A stretch of 64,000 nt of DNA from assembly GCA_012295275.1 (NCBI GenBank), contig CM022671.1:31616250-31680249 (forward strand), read 5' to 3'. The number at the start of each line of letters is the position of its first letter. Positions within the stretch are counted from its first letter, which is position 1. Below, piece by piece: positions 38,821 through 52,800 of this stretch. This DNA comes from Chrysomallon squamiferum. Taxonomy: Eukaryota; Mollusca; Gastropoda; Neomphalida; Peltospiridae. Below the pieces are notes generated by a model that saw nothing but the letters and a program-made list of their open reading frames with translations, made no database searches and was not told the origin of the DNA. Position numbers and translations under genes: made by a program.

Positions 38821-40187
38821 TCACATACATACACAGACACACTGATATAGAGATATTGAATAATTTGTTCTAAAGTCTTTAAGGTTCACAATCTGAATGA
38901 CTTTACAAAAACAAAGAAAACTTCATCAACATAAAGATTTATAAATTATTCTAAATCAGAAAAAGAAACTGGCTAGTTAATTTTATACAACCAAAAATAA
39001 CAATAATAACCAAAATTTTTAAAAAATGTAGAAAAAAAAAAAAGGGTATTAACAAAGAAAACAAAACACAAAAATAATAAAAATATAGTCAAGTTAGTTA
39101 TAAATATGTCACAGTTATGGGAATTGAAAACAGTCATAAAAATTGAAACTGTCATTTACCATTCTTTTATGACTATTTGTTTGGTAGGTTTGACTAATTT
39201 CATGTCAATGTAAGATCCCAAAAACATATGTAAAAAATAACAAAACAAATCCCCTGAATAAAAGGACAAAATGTCAAATATGACTGGATCAGTATGATCA
39301 AAAATAATTTAATAATATTGAAGAATACTAATTCATTAAAACTGGAAAAAAATTAATAAATAATAAAATAAAATAAAATAAAATAAAAAAAAAAATAAAG
39401 ATACAAATAAGTATTTTTGATTAACTTTCCTTGACATATGTAACAGGAAATATGTACATTTAACTGACAGCAGATATAAAAAATCTTTAATAATGTAAAA
39501 TGTCTGTGTTATTCAGAAGACAAGATTATTAAATATTTCTCTATCTACATCTTTCAGATAGAGTAAACTACTTCTTTTCATATCTTTAAATGATATGTCT
39601 AGACTTGTGATAATTGTTATGGTCTGGTAAGCTCAATTAATTTTATTGTTAATGATATTTTTTTTTCACTCTCTCCCTTTCCCTTGTGAATCCAATAAAA
39701 TGCATATACAGATCCAGAGGGGGTTATGTATATATCTTTATGATCCCCTACTGAATCTAATAAAATGTTTAATAGATAAAAAAAAGCATTGGTGTACGTC
39801 ATATTTGATCCAGTAAAGGATTCAGAACATACGTTGTGTGTGGGTGTGGGTGTGTGTTAGTACCTTTACAAACAGCCACATTTTTGCTAGGTGATTTCAG
39901 TTTCTTTATTTCAGCTTGAAATCACTGCTGGCTACTTCCCACTTTTTTCTGAAATCCTAGATCCTCCCTTAAGAAGTTATCAATTTCAAATCCCCACTAA
40001 AATACCAACGTCTCTTTTATCTAAAACATACCTGTAATGTACGTGATTGTAAACCAGTGAATGACTTCGATGGTTCTTTTAACAGACAAACAACTAGAAT
40101 GACATATCAGTTTTTACTATCACAAATGCATCTTTTAGATCAGTCCGATTCACAGCTATCTCTGTTAAGAAAGTTGGAGCGAGAAAG

Positions 40188-40221
<34 letters not shown>

Positions 40222-41040
40222 GTTTCTTTTCTACTTATATAATATTTCTCTGCTCATGTATAACACAATTTTAAACATGCTTAATGACACATATCACATT
40301 TTTTTTTTTCACTCCCTTTTCTTCTGTTTGTTGTTAACAAATCTCTCTAATAAGTTTCATGGCTGTTGGTAACTGGCACTAAAGATAGGGTGATGTGATA
40401 ACACGACCTCGGTCTATCTTGTCTGAAACATCAGCCTGCGAGGAGGAGGACGTCAAGCAAGCTGATTCAGAAATAAAGATGAAGTTGATTGTTGCTCGAA
40501 AGTCAAAAGATATATTAAATAAAAAAAAGAGACAAGAATGAAAGAAGAAAAAAAAAATTGTCTCGCCAGATTTATGACAATTTCCCCATTAACACATACT
40601 TAGATAAATTATTGGTACTTACAGTGAAAGGCAGTTAATCCCATCATGTCGAATGAAGCTCAAAGGAAAACGGGACCCATCAACATATAAAGAATTTACT
40701 ATTCATGTTTTTCTTAGCAAACATATCCGTCAGTTCGGGTACATTGTGCAAATCTTTTATAGCAATTTGAAGGAAAATATATGTGGGTTAACAGAAAAGA
40801 AGATGTGCCATTTAGTGTTAATCTTCAGAGAGATGGGATCATAAATAATTTTTTCAACATCAAAGCATTTAAAACATATCAGTCAAACATATGTTTTGTG
40901 AACATTTCTTTGATACACAAACACACACACACACACACAAACCCACACAGACACACAGATGAGTCAAATTTTAAGTTATTCCTTTTGTCATAAGTTTATT
41001 ACAAATTTCAATTTTCATTTATTTATTTTTTTATTATTAT

Positions 41041-41080
<40 letters not shown>

Positions 41081-44000
41081 TATTTTGTTTGTTTTTGGTA
41101 GGGTTTTTAAAAAGTTTTTCTGTGTTGCAGTTGTTCAAAATCTTTATCCTTCAAAAATTCAAAACATAAAAATTAGGACTGCTTTAAATTTCTCACTGCT
41201 AACACAGAAGTCAGTTTTGTGACTTGGTTTCTGATTTTATGTGGAGAGTCAAACAAATTCTGATTAGCAGCAAGCAGCCTGATTGTTCCTGAAAACATAA
41301 ATATATTAATGTATTTAAATTTAATGTATCTTGCTAAGGACATGAAAATCAAACTACAGTCTATAAATCTTCTTTCAGAACGAAGAAAATTAATATTTTG
41401 TCATTTATTGTTCCTTTCTAAATAAAGAAAACAAACAGCCTTACTTTCTACACCTAGGTAAATATGAATAACAAATAATAGATTGTATCATGATATAATA
41501 TAAGTGTGTATAATTTGTACCAGCATGCAGCCACTTTAATGTCCACAAGGTGACATATATTAATACGATAGATCTGTAAGCAAATATTAATGTTATGTCT
41601 GTATCTCACACTAACTAGAGAAATGATAGACAATACTACATTCATTTTCCACATTTATCCATATCAGGTGGTCTTCAATTTACAAACACTGACATATGTA
41701 TTACAAGATTATGTGTATGTGTTTGTGTGTGCATACATACACATATGTGTGTGCATTTGTATGTTTACTGTGATTTACATAATACGGACTAACAAGTATG
41801 ATTATGTAATTTATTTCACTTTCATAAAAGAAAAAAGTTGAAATATAATAGTATTTCTTTTGATTTTGTTTTATATTTTCAGAAGGCTTTCTAAATAAAT
41901 TGAATGTCAGAAAAACAAACGTATAAAAATCCAGCTGAAACAAGGTAAGATTTGTGAATACAAAAATCCTGTTTTCATTACTATCCTTACAACGAAAATG
42001 GTCAGTTAATGTACATTATGTGGGTAAAAAAACTAAAAACAACAGCACTGAAAAATAAAATAGAGAATTACTGAAAAACGTTTGGACAGACAAATGAGAA
42101 GAGTCAGCATAATAAATTTACTACAAAGTGCAGTTTAAACAAAGACATCAAACAGAAGTTAATCTCTCCCTTGAACAACACAACTATTCTGTTAAAATAT
42201 GTGCATTTTAATAGGCAGTAAGAAAGTTTGTTAATTTAATACATATGATAACACTGTAGACTTGGAATCTAAAGGATTATGCTTATCTCCATTCAATCCA
42301 AAAGAAACTTTATGAAGCCCAGTTATTGCTTTAACTATACAAATAAAACAACATGAACAGCACTGCAAGTGTTGTTTTTATTTTTTATTTACTTTTTTTT
42401 ATTTATTTATTTTTTTATTTATTTATGTTATTTTATTTTATTTTATTTTATTTTTCTTATTTATTATTATTATTCTTTTCAAAGCACTGTTTTATCAAGC
42501 ACTTCATAAGTTCTGGACTCGGCATAAAGTTAAATATTGCAGTTTAAAACTCTATCTGCATTCAATATGCATACTTTACAAAGTATCTTGCTACATTTTC
42601 AGACAACTTCAGTGTGAACTGTGAATAATTTCAGTGAACAATAACTGTTCACATCAGAAAAATCATCTTGATTAGACAACAGAAAATATTCAGTATAAAG
42701 ATATCATTAAAACTATATCATTTTTGAAATAGCCAGTTTTGGGGTTTTAATTATAAATACATTTTTTTTTATATTACTGTTTTAAATGTGGGTGGATGTT
42801 TTACCATTTGTTTGATATGTTTGAGCTATTCCAAAAATCAAAGATGTGTTGCATGCACATGAATGCACACTACCAGTTTATAACTGAATAAAACAAAGAA
42901 CATGTTAAATCCAGTAAAGATAAAAACATATATTATTACTGTAAATGCCAAGCAACTGGCAAGTGTAAAATCATTTAGTAACATAAATAATAAAAAATAA
43001 AAATAAAATAAAATAAAATTGTTTGATTAATCATTTACATTAAATTGTTCAGTTAGGGTAATGACACATATGTTGTTTGAACAGACATTTGTATGCAGAC
43101 ATTTCTGTGTTGACAAAAAAAAATCAAACATTGCAGAGTGACTTAAAGGCAGAGAATTCCACATTAAGCCTCAATCAGATTAATTTGACAGAAACACAGT
43201 GTGTGCTGTGAATTCATCGTGTAACTGTGGATGTTGTGTAGGTAAATAACACTTCTGTCCATGTTTGGCTTTCCAATCGACCAGCATGACACGAAGTTTC
43301 TAATTTTCGTTTCTTATCAATCAATGACCATTTAAAAAAGCGTTAGTGAATAACCATTACTGCATTTCATAGCTTATAAATAGAATGCCCAAACAGGAGT
43401 TTAATTAGAGTGAAAGAAAAGGAAAAAGTAACCAGTAGTCATTCTTAATTGACTTGCTCCAAAAATATCTTTAAAAGTAGTATTTCAGCTATTTCAGATT
43501 TAAATCAATGTATACCCATGTAGGTCTATTACAAATTATTCTGGATTTATGCAATATGTTACCTTGCTATATCCAATCAGATGAATTCAAATATGAGAAG
43601 ATAAAAAAGAAGAGAAGAAAAAATATTATTTACTACAGAAATGAAGTCAAACATCCTGGGAAAAACTTGTTTTTTAAAAAAAAAAAAATAATAAAAGAAG
43701 TAAAATATATATATATATATATATGGATATGCAAGTCATGTTAGTTTGTATGATCAGTGATATGGAAACATGTAAGTAATGTGTGTTCACGTCATATTTT
43801 TGCTTCAGTTTTCAAACTTAATGATACGGAACAAATAACTGAAATGATTACTGTCTCCTACGGCTTCTATCTTAAAAAGCACTGCAGTATTTTAGTTTAG
43901 TTTATTAACTTTTATTATCATTATTATTATTACTGCTACATATTTCTTATCCTTTTGTTATTCACACAGGATGATTGTGTCTCATTTGGTGATCACAAGC

Positions 44001-44874
44001 TTCAAAAGATGTCTTCAGTGTACAAAGTGTTTGAGATTTATTTCTTTCTAATGATTACTGCTTCAGTTACACAAATGTCTCAGTTGTAATGATCTCAGTG
44101 GGGTACATTCTGTCTGTCTGTCTGTACAAACAAAATGTAACGGGTCACGAGAAAGACTGCATGTTTTACATACACTGCAAACTTTTATGTATTTTATGTG
44201 TAACCATTCTCAGGCTGCATTTCACATTAAAAGAATAATAATAATAAAAAAAAATAAAAATAAAATAAAATTAAAAAAAATAAAATAAAAATAATACTGG
44301 GTTTTGAAAAAACCTGACAAAAAGGTCAAATTTCAATGAAAGAATTTAATACATTACCATTTTTTTTCCCCTGAATCTCAAATAGTATCAGAAAAATCTC
44401 CACAGTCCATCTCAATGCTTTTCAATATAAATAAATAAAATACCTTAGTAATGATAATAATAACAACAATAATAAAATAAGGTTTAATTTTGGGAACCAC
44501 AAAACGTTATTCTTCCCAAGACATCAGCAGGTAACTTTGATTTAATAAAATATGTTGAATAATTTAATGTGCAATAAATCTTTAGTATACTTTCCCTTAC
44601 AGAAACCAGTGATTTCAAAGTAAAAATTTTGAAGTCTTGATTTCATTTAGCTTTTTTATTATAATGTATCAAATACTTGTACGTTTTATTGCTTACATTT
44701 AGATTTTTATAACTTCAAAAGGAATGGCTTTATACTATATATAAATGGCAGTGTTATTAACAGTTTCTGATAGCTTAAATCTGTCAGGTTTTTTTCTTTC
44801 TTTTTTTCTGAGTAACAAAAATCTCCAACTGTCTTAATATGAACAGCTATTATATTTTCAAAAATAGGTTGTTA

Positions 44875-44878
<4 letters not shown>

Positions 44879-44919
<41 letters not shown>
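44879..44919. repeat. (GT)n microsatellite
   Basis: Perfect GT array of about 41 bp. Confidence 0.97.
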
Positions 44920-44924
<5 letters not shown>

Positions 44925-47379
44925 CATGATAATATGAGAAGAAGCCCTTGGACACTGTCTCATGCATCATTTTAACTAATTAGCTGTAAGGAATCTTTTT
45001 ATATGCACTGACAAGGATTGATCCTTTGTCCCATCACATCTCAGAAGTGTACTCAAACCACTGTGTTGCTGTTTCTGCTGTTATCAGTTATTGTGCCCAG
45101 AGGTGACAACCTAGGTGTGAAAACTTTCTACATTCAGTGGCTTGACTAAATCGTTTATGTTAAAACAATGACAGCTTGGAAACGTCAAGACACGAAATGA
45201 AGGAAAAAAGGTAAAAAAACAACAACAAAGTACAAGCAGTTGTGCTCTATCAATCAAATTACTTCAGAAAATGAGATATGCAGTAACAATTAATCAATTC
45301 ATCTGTGAAAATAACTGACCATGCATGTCAAATGCACACCACATCCAAACGTGGATCTCTTGACATTTATCTAATGAATGAATGAATATTTGTTTATTTA
45401 CTGATAAAGGCCACTAGGAATCAAATACATGTTGTTGTTTTTTTGGGGATGTGTTTTTTTTTTTAATATGTCAGCTGGGTTGCTTCCTACTTTATCCAGT
45501 ACCCCCAAAATCTGAAATTATAATTTCACGCACTCTTAAATAAAAAATAACGTTAAAAAAACTACATCAAAGTCATAATATTTTCTTCTTTTTTTTTTTA
45601 TCTAAATAAAATAAAAATTTTATAATTTTATTTTACTTATTAAATCTACTTCTCAAAACCATGAAAAGAAGTTTTAAAATTAAAACAAAACAAAATAAAA
45701 TAATAAGAATTTTTTTTATAAATTATACTAACAACAACAGTAATAATAATAATTATTAATAATTAAATAAATAAAAAAACATATTAAGTAAAATAAAAAA
45801 TAAATAAATAAATAAAAGATAATTATACAAATAATTAACTAAATAAATAAAACAAAATAATAAATAAAATAAATTAAATTTAATGTAATATAATAAAACC
45901 ATCCTAACAATCACTAAATTAATGTACGTTAAAAACATAAACAACCTCAGTGTTTTAATGAACTGAACACAGAAGACTCAGTCTGAAAGGAAGGTGGTAG
46001 GAAAAAAGAGAAAACAAATGAAAGCCTGTTGATAACTGGTGACACCACACTGTTGGGTGAACCAAGCACTTCCTGCTTCAGGTGAATTCTGTTGTGTCAC
46101 AAGGTCCAAAGTGATACAGACTAAGAACCAACAAAACACAGAGTATATCTCAACATGTCAACGAATGAACCAGGTCGGTCACCGATGTTTACGGAAATGA
46201 AGACGAAGAGAAAAAAAAATAAAGGGAACAAAAAAAAAAACAGATGAAAGAATGCATGTAAAACAATGCTGCCAGCACTGCATTTCACAAACAGTATCCG
46301 CTGCGCGTTATGATAATAGTAGCACCCTGAAACTAAGCATGTTAGCACAAAACAGGCAAACTTGACAGCCTCAGCAAGTTGAAACAAACTTAGGGCCTCC
46401 TGAACAGCAATACGATAATTGTCGATTATGTCCCACTTGCAAAAAGTAGCAATTGTTTTAGAAAAGTGACAGTGAGCTCAAGTGATTAGGGAAACCAGGA
46501 AGTGAAAAGAGGAGAACCTGCTCAACTCAAAGAGTTCATCAGCTCTTTCTCCCACCCTAATCAAAAAACAATAACAAAGTCTTAGATGAAAGTGTGTTGT
46601 ATAATCTTCCTTGTTTTTCTTCTTCTTCTTTGTTTTAATGAAAGAAAACGTAACAGAAAATAATCTGGAAACACTGTAACAGGAAGATTTATAATAGGTT
46701 TCTCATGAGTTTACTTCCTAGATACCACACCATGTTATCAGAATAAATGTTAGCACTCATTTAACCAGAGACAACTTGTTAGTCTTGCACATCATTAAAC
46801 TGAATTACCAAACCAATGAACAAAAATACAAAAACCTATGTATCTTCCTTTGCAAACTGGGTTATTTCACATTAAATATCTTAAAAATAAAATCTAAAAT
46901 GGTAAAGTTTTAAATGCAGGTTTTTTTTTTTTTTTTTTTTTTTTTTATAAATCTACAGCAAATGAAGAAAATATAACCAGGAAGAAAGAAGAAAAGAGTG
47001 AGGAATAACTGTGTGTATATATATATATATATATATTAAAATCTGCCCAAACACCTATAAACTTTGAGGAAGAATTAACCAACATCAACAGTGTGTGAGC
47101 GCTGAATTAAGAGACATATGTACCATGGCGCTATTCAAATTTTACATGAGATTTACACAACTCTGTGTAAAATTGTTTTTCTGTTCTATTTCTGCTGACC
47201 AAACTAAAGGTTTGTTAAAGAGAAACAAGCTAAATTTGTCCTCTTGGGGGAATGCACTTTAAAACAACACTGTTCTATTTCCTTGTGTAACAAACAAAAT
47301 GTTGATTTTTCAAATTGTCAGTCTGTCAAACAAGGTTCTGTCGAAATATTTTGCTCACTATACCAAGCCTGAGAAAGAA

Positions 47380-48235
47380 GACTGAACTTTATTATCAGCT
47401 ACAAAAAGAAGTATAATTTTTTATTACATTTTTCATTTTTGTCCATAGCTTATTTTAAATGATTAGCAAAGAATAGAGATAACTCATTACAAGGCTTTAT
47501 CATCAGGAACAAGAAAAAGGTGGTTTATGTATGCATTTGTTACATTTTTCTTTTTTACCCAACAGCAACAATTTAATTAAAAAACATCAGCCATTACAAC
47601 AAGCCTGGGGAAAAAACATACCTCAAAATAAAACTTTGTCATCAGGAATAAGAAAAAGAAAATTTTTATATTTATTTATGTCTTCCATTTTAAATAACAT
47701 CGCTGAGATTGAAGATACTTCAATACAAAACTTTATCATTAGGAATAAGAAAAAGATAATTTTTGTATTTATTTGTATTTTCAATTTTTGCCAAATGAAT
47801 TAATATCATTAGCCATTATAACAAGCCCAGAAATGAAAACAGCCCAAGACTGGGAATCATCATCGGAATAAGAAAACGCTTATATAGATTTTTGTTTTAG
47901 AATTTAACCAAAGATATTTTTGAAATTTTTACCAAATATCTTAATTAATAATAAAATTCCCTTTAAAGCAAACACGATATTAAAAATACTTCAAGATATA
48001 ACTTTATTATCAGGAATAAAAAAGATCAATTACTGACAAACAAAAAAAATCATTTGAAAATTTTCAGTTTTTAATTAATAGCTTTAACTGTTAAGATTAA
48101 TCCAAGATGAATTCTGTAATTGGCAACAAAAAATATTATTGAAATATAGATATATATTTTCTATTTTTACCAAGTAGATATTATCATTAGCTACCCAAAG
48201 TTGAATTGTTATTAGCAACCAACAGATATGTAACC
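47380..48235 (+). repeat. Diverged tandem array, unit about 110 bp, around 8 copies
   Basis: A recurring core, best seen as CTTTATCATCAGGAATAAGA, starts near 47387, 47495, 47634, 47731, 47852, 48002, 48109 and 48203. Between cores lie variable T-rich spacers and, in several units, CCATTATAACAAGCC-like segments. Spacing is 94-150 bp. No coding frame is shared between units, and the origin is unknown. Confidence 0.7.
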
Positions 48236-48733
48236 ATCAACAGGTTATTATGATCATGATTTGTTATCATAAGAGACACAACCAAAGCATAAACAATTAT
48301 AAGTCTGTTACTAATGTTTAAAGATTTGGTTTAACATCACCTCAAGTAATTTTCTATCATCAGCTGTTGGGTACCTGAAGTGTGGGAGTTTATATATATA
48401 TATATATTCTTTTAGTCTTTAGAGGAAATCCACTAAATTTTTCATGAGCAGATGGGGATATTTTTAATATACCTTCTCATAGATAACAGAGCATACAGAA
48501 TTGCTTTAACTTACCTGACTTTAACACAGCATTCTGTTTATCTAATTTCCATGATTATCATGTTTTTCTCCTAATAAAATGTCATTATAATGTAATTTCT
48601 GTTACATATAACACTTATTAAATTGTATTATGAATCTATCGTTAAAAGATTTGTTAAGAAAGAAAAAACAAATTGTTTTCTATGCTGTCATTAAGAAATC
48701 TTGATTCAAAAAGCAGTGTGTATGTGTTTGTGT

Positions 48734-48737
<4 letters not shown>

Positions 48738-48805
<68 letters not shown>
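48738..48805. repeat. (AG)n microsatellite
   Basis: Perfect AG array of about 68 bp. Confidence 0.97.
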
Positions 48806-48810
<5 letters not shown>

Positions 48811-49379
48811 GTATAAAAAGGAAAAAAGTAGGAATACAAATAGTATAAAGAAACAAAAAATTAACCAGAAAGAAAAAAACAAACAAAAACTCTCAGGTCT
48901 ACATTACTGAACAAATGCAAAATGAATAAAAATTATCGTACGACACACCCCCCCCCAAAAAAAGAGGAAATTGTACACATCCTCATGAAATTTCATTCAT
49001 TAAAACACTTGTTAAGGACACACTGTATATAGATGGAAATTGTGAAGGGTTTGGAGTACATGTTTTCTCACAGCAAGTGATGATGGTCGATTTCAAATGT
49101 TTATCACCCGCAGGTCACCAACGTGTGAAGCATGTTGTGCTTGTTTCTGAACAAGTTGCACATGACTGCGATCCCAAGCAACACTGGCCAGGCTTCCTCC
49201 TGCTTGGAAAATCTTTTTTTTTTCACTTGTCAACATGTAACACTTTTAGTCAGTTTATGTAAAGATTTACCTCAGAGCACTCGTGTCCTTTAGAAACATC
49301 GACACAGAATAAACTGGATTCAGGAAATAACTTTTTGTTTTCGTCATCTTAGTTTAATTAGTCACGGATAATTTGGTAT

Positions 49380-49760
49380 TGTATACATTTATATGTCATT
49401 TCATTTCATTATTATTTTTTATTTTTTTATTTTTTTTCATTATTTTATTTTTATTATTATAATATTTTTATTATTATTATTATTATATAAGTATTTTTTT
49501 TGGACAATCATATAACAATTTTAATTATTAAACTAGGTATTTTGTTAAGGCTAACATTAAAATTGTTTAACAAAATTAATAATAATAATAATTATTATTA
49601 TTATTATAATTATAATAATTATAACAATAAATCATTAAATAATAATAATAAAATAAAAAATAAAAATTTTATATAAAAAAATAAAATACAATACAATACA
49701 ATAGATAAGCAAGAATAATTAAACCACAATAAAAAAAAACTGTAACAAAAGAATGAAAAT
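49380..49760. repeat. ATT/AAT-rich low-complexity block
   Basis: Nearly pure A/T sequence with TTATT and AAT tracts that lies just beyond the proposed CDPF1 stop codon. On the minus strand it offers many AATAAA hexamers, so the CDPF1 poly(A) site cannot be pinpointed. Confidence 0.7.
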
Positions 49761-49819
49761 CTTACAAAATTATAATTTTTTGTTGTAGTTGCTCATTCTG
49801 GCTGTAAACGAAATCATTC

Positions 49820-49849
49820 TTATTTCTTGCTGTTTTTGCGTACCAGCTC
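49820..49849 (-). CDS. CDPF1: CDPF1 coding exon 4 (proposed, 9 residues + stop)
   Basis: After acceptor TTTTTTTCTAG the frame reads ELVRKNSKK and TAA (49822-49820). It is in phase 0 as exon 3 requires, and QQ-ELVRKNSKK resembles the charged QDLEKRK tail of vertebrate CDPF1. The exon is short and 9.7 kb from exon 3, so it is an inference. The alternative is read-through of the exon 3 donor, giving an unrelated tail of about 35 residues. Confidence 0.6.
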   Translation of the reverse strand, partial: ELVRKNSKK

Positions 49850-52800
49850 CTAGAAAAAAAGAAAAAATTAAATGAACAAATTGAAATGATGATTGACTTT
49901 TATATGCTGAAAGCTTTTTCTGTCTTTAAAAACACAAAAAGAAAACAATAATGTTTAATGAAGGTGTCCAGAATGAAAATCGAGTACATAAAGAAAATAA
50001 ATAATTTCAGATAAGACAAAATGAAATCAAGTCAGAATACACATTCTCAAAACTTTTGTAGCCAGTCAAATAAAAATCTGGAAAAAACAAAACAAGCCCA
50101 TCTTTTTCTGAAACTGTCTCAAGCATAAAAATGTATATTAAATTAAATGTATAAATATTCTCATTTTGTTTAGTCAAATAAAAAAAAAAAAGTAAAAAAA
50201 AAAAAAAAGGTTCCTCTAGTACTAATTTTTATATTCTGATGCCTTCACTTTGTACACAAAGCAAATACTTAACTGGATACCAGTATCATTATTTGAATGA
50301 AAATGGATATAATGACATTAAAAATATTTTTATTTTAACAATCATCATGTATTTACCAAGTCCAAGAGCACTAACAAACTAAATTAATTCCAGTCATAAA
50401 TTTTATTTTATTTTTAATTTTGTATTTTTTCCTGTTCCAACAAAGATATCTAATTTGGATTATATCTGTAACACTGATCATCTTTCTCTTTCAAATTCCA
50501 AGGATTAATTCATGTGGGATGTTTCTTCTTTTCTGTCATGTTACGAATACATACAAACTTTAATGTGCAGTAATAAAAATACCTATATTCATAGTATCAT
50601 ACACCATGTACATTTTCCTCTCTTTCAAAATCATCTTTCATCATACAAAGCCTCTTTGATGATTTAATGTTTTCAACCAAACCCAGGATTAATATGCCAG
50701 GAATGCAAAATGTAGTTCAAAAATTTTAAACTTTTCTTTTCACTTCTTTGGGAGCTGCACATTCTTACAAAGTGGTGTTTTTGGTGTTTTTTTACCTTGC
50801 TCAGATGTATATAATTGTGTTAACAGATGGAAACAATGATCAATCTGATTGTTAGAAAGGCGGACAGACTTGATGTCTGAGTGTTTGGTTACGGTTGGCA
50901 CGTCATGTTAGCATCTTTAATTTTGTTTGTAAACGTTCTTATTATGTGATACAAGTCAAGTGTACAGTAAGAGTGGTTTTGATAATCTCTGTTTAGTATT
51001 TTAGCTTGACAGTCCTACAAAGCGATATGTTATTATCCCATCCCCCACCAACACCCCATCCCTCCACCTTCCACAGTCTTCTGATAAACAGAATCAAAGC
51101 TTTAAAACTGCTTTTGCACTGACAAGAATCAATCTATATACTTTCTATCAGAGCATGACTTAGTAATGAAAAACTTGTTTACTTCCTATTCAATACAACA
51201 TCAATGCAGACATGACATCTATTCTACAACACAAGTTATAAAACCTGTGATGAAACTGTTAATATATATTTATCCACTGTCAGTTGCAATTATTTGCAGC
51301 AAGGCATCTTTGAAACTGTTATGACAGTTTACTTACCAGTTAATATGAATATCTCAGTATACATCTGTCTTAATATTAACTCATAATGTAAATATTATTC
51401 TATGTAATTACATGTTGAAGAAACTCTTGAAAGTAAACTAAAACCATCAGCCATGGTTATTTTGCATTTTTTGTCTGTTTTTTCCTACTGGGGTGTCTAA
51501 TTAGATATCTGTTTGGTAAAAATTTCAGGGAAACATGCACCTATGTTTACAGAGTAAAACAACGATATTCTTTTCAATCTCAAAACACAAATCAATAGAA
51601 GATACAACAATAAATTGTGTATGACAAACAGCCAGTCAGATCATAGGGAATCCTCCATTAATAATTATGATGATAAATACAATTAAGCCATCATGTGAGA
51701 TCTAAAATAAATTTATTATTATTATATAAATAATAATAATAATAATAATAACAAACAAGAAAAATAATTAACGCACCCGCTGTTATTACAGCTGTATTGT
51801 TCATCTGAATGTGTCTTTAACAAGTCAGATAGAAGAAAGAGAACTGTAACTTTCTCATTCAAGTATATGCAGTTATATTTTTCTATTTTTACTATTATTA
51901 TTATTTTAACAATTGTATTAATCTTCAAATATCCACTGAAGTATAATAATCTAAACACAGAACAACAAAAACTGTTTAAAGTTGTCAGACCATGATTAAT
52001 ATGGTATTTGAGGGTAAAACAATTAAATAATTGTAGTTTATTCTTTAAAATTCCTCATATTTTACTGATTCTTGTAAATTTAAAATGTTTGTTAATATGA
52101 CAAAGATTACCTAAGCTATAGTTTGCACTTCTTTGAACACAAGTAACATTACTTAAATTAATTTAATTAAATTAAGTGTGAACTACAAGTTGTGGTTACA
52201 GCACTGATCTGTGGAACCAAGGCTCAATGGATCATTTCTCTTTAATTTCATTAATAATTAATAACAGTTTTAAGAGATTTAGTCAAATTTATGTCACTGA
52301 GAATCAAATCAGAGAAGGCATTATTTAAGAAGAGAAACAGATTAACAAATTATATCTTAAAATTATTGTTTCTGTAATATTTTTTCTTTCTAAGAAGGGT
52401 TTAGTGCTTTCTTCATTTAGAATAAACCAACATACACTTAAATTTCTTATTATTAATTTTTTACTTGGCATTTACATTAAAATATTAACTTGACATTTTC
52501 CTACCAGTTACGTTTACCAATAAATATAACTATAACATTAAAAATTCATTAGTTTTAAAAATGAATCAAAAAGAAATCAAGAAATTAAGGTTATATCAGC
52601 AGTACATATAATTATGTTTATCATAAGATGCTTAATTAGTAATATGTTTGCAGAAATGATTTGTAATCAAACTGTTCTATTTTGAGTGAATGACAGTTTC
52701 AGAGGGTCTAACGTACTGATAGAGCCTAACAAAATATTTTACTTTGTTAAATCTGTATGTATTATTAATACATTAACATATATTAATCTCCAAACTTATA

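Larger units (their letters stand above)
34492..47360. other. Non-coding stretch, no gene supported
   Basis: No exon carrying a known motif was found on either strand over about 13 kb. It contains many short AT repeats plus the dinucleotide and triplet arrays listed separately. Intervals 34900-35200, 36080-36760 and 40380-40500 are richer in GC and free of simple repeats and may be remnants of unidentified elements or isolated exons. Confidence 0.55.
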
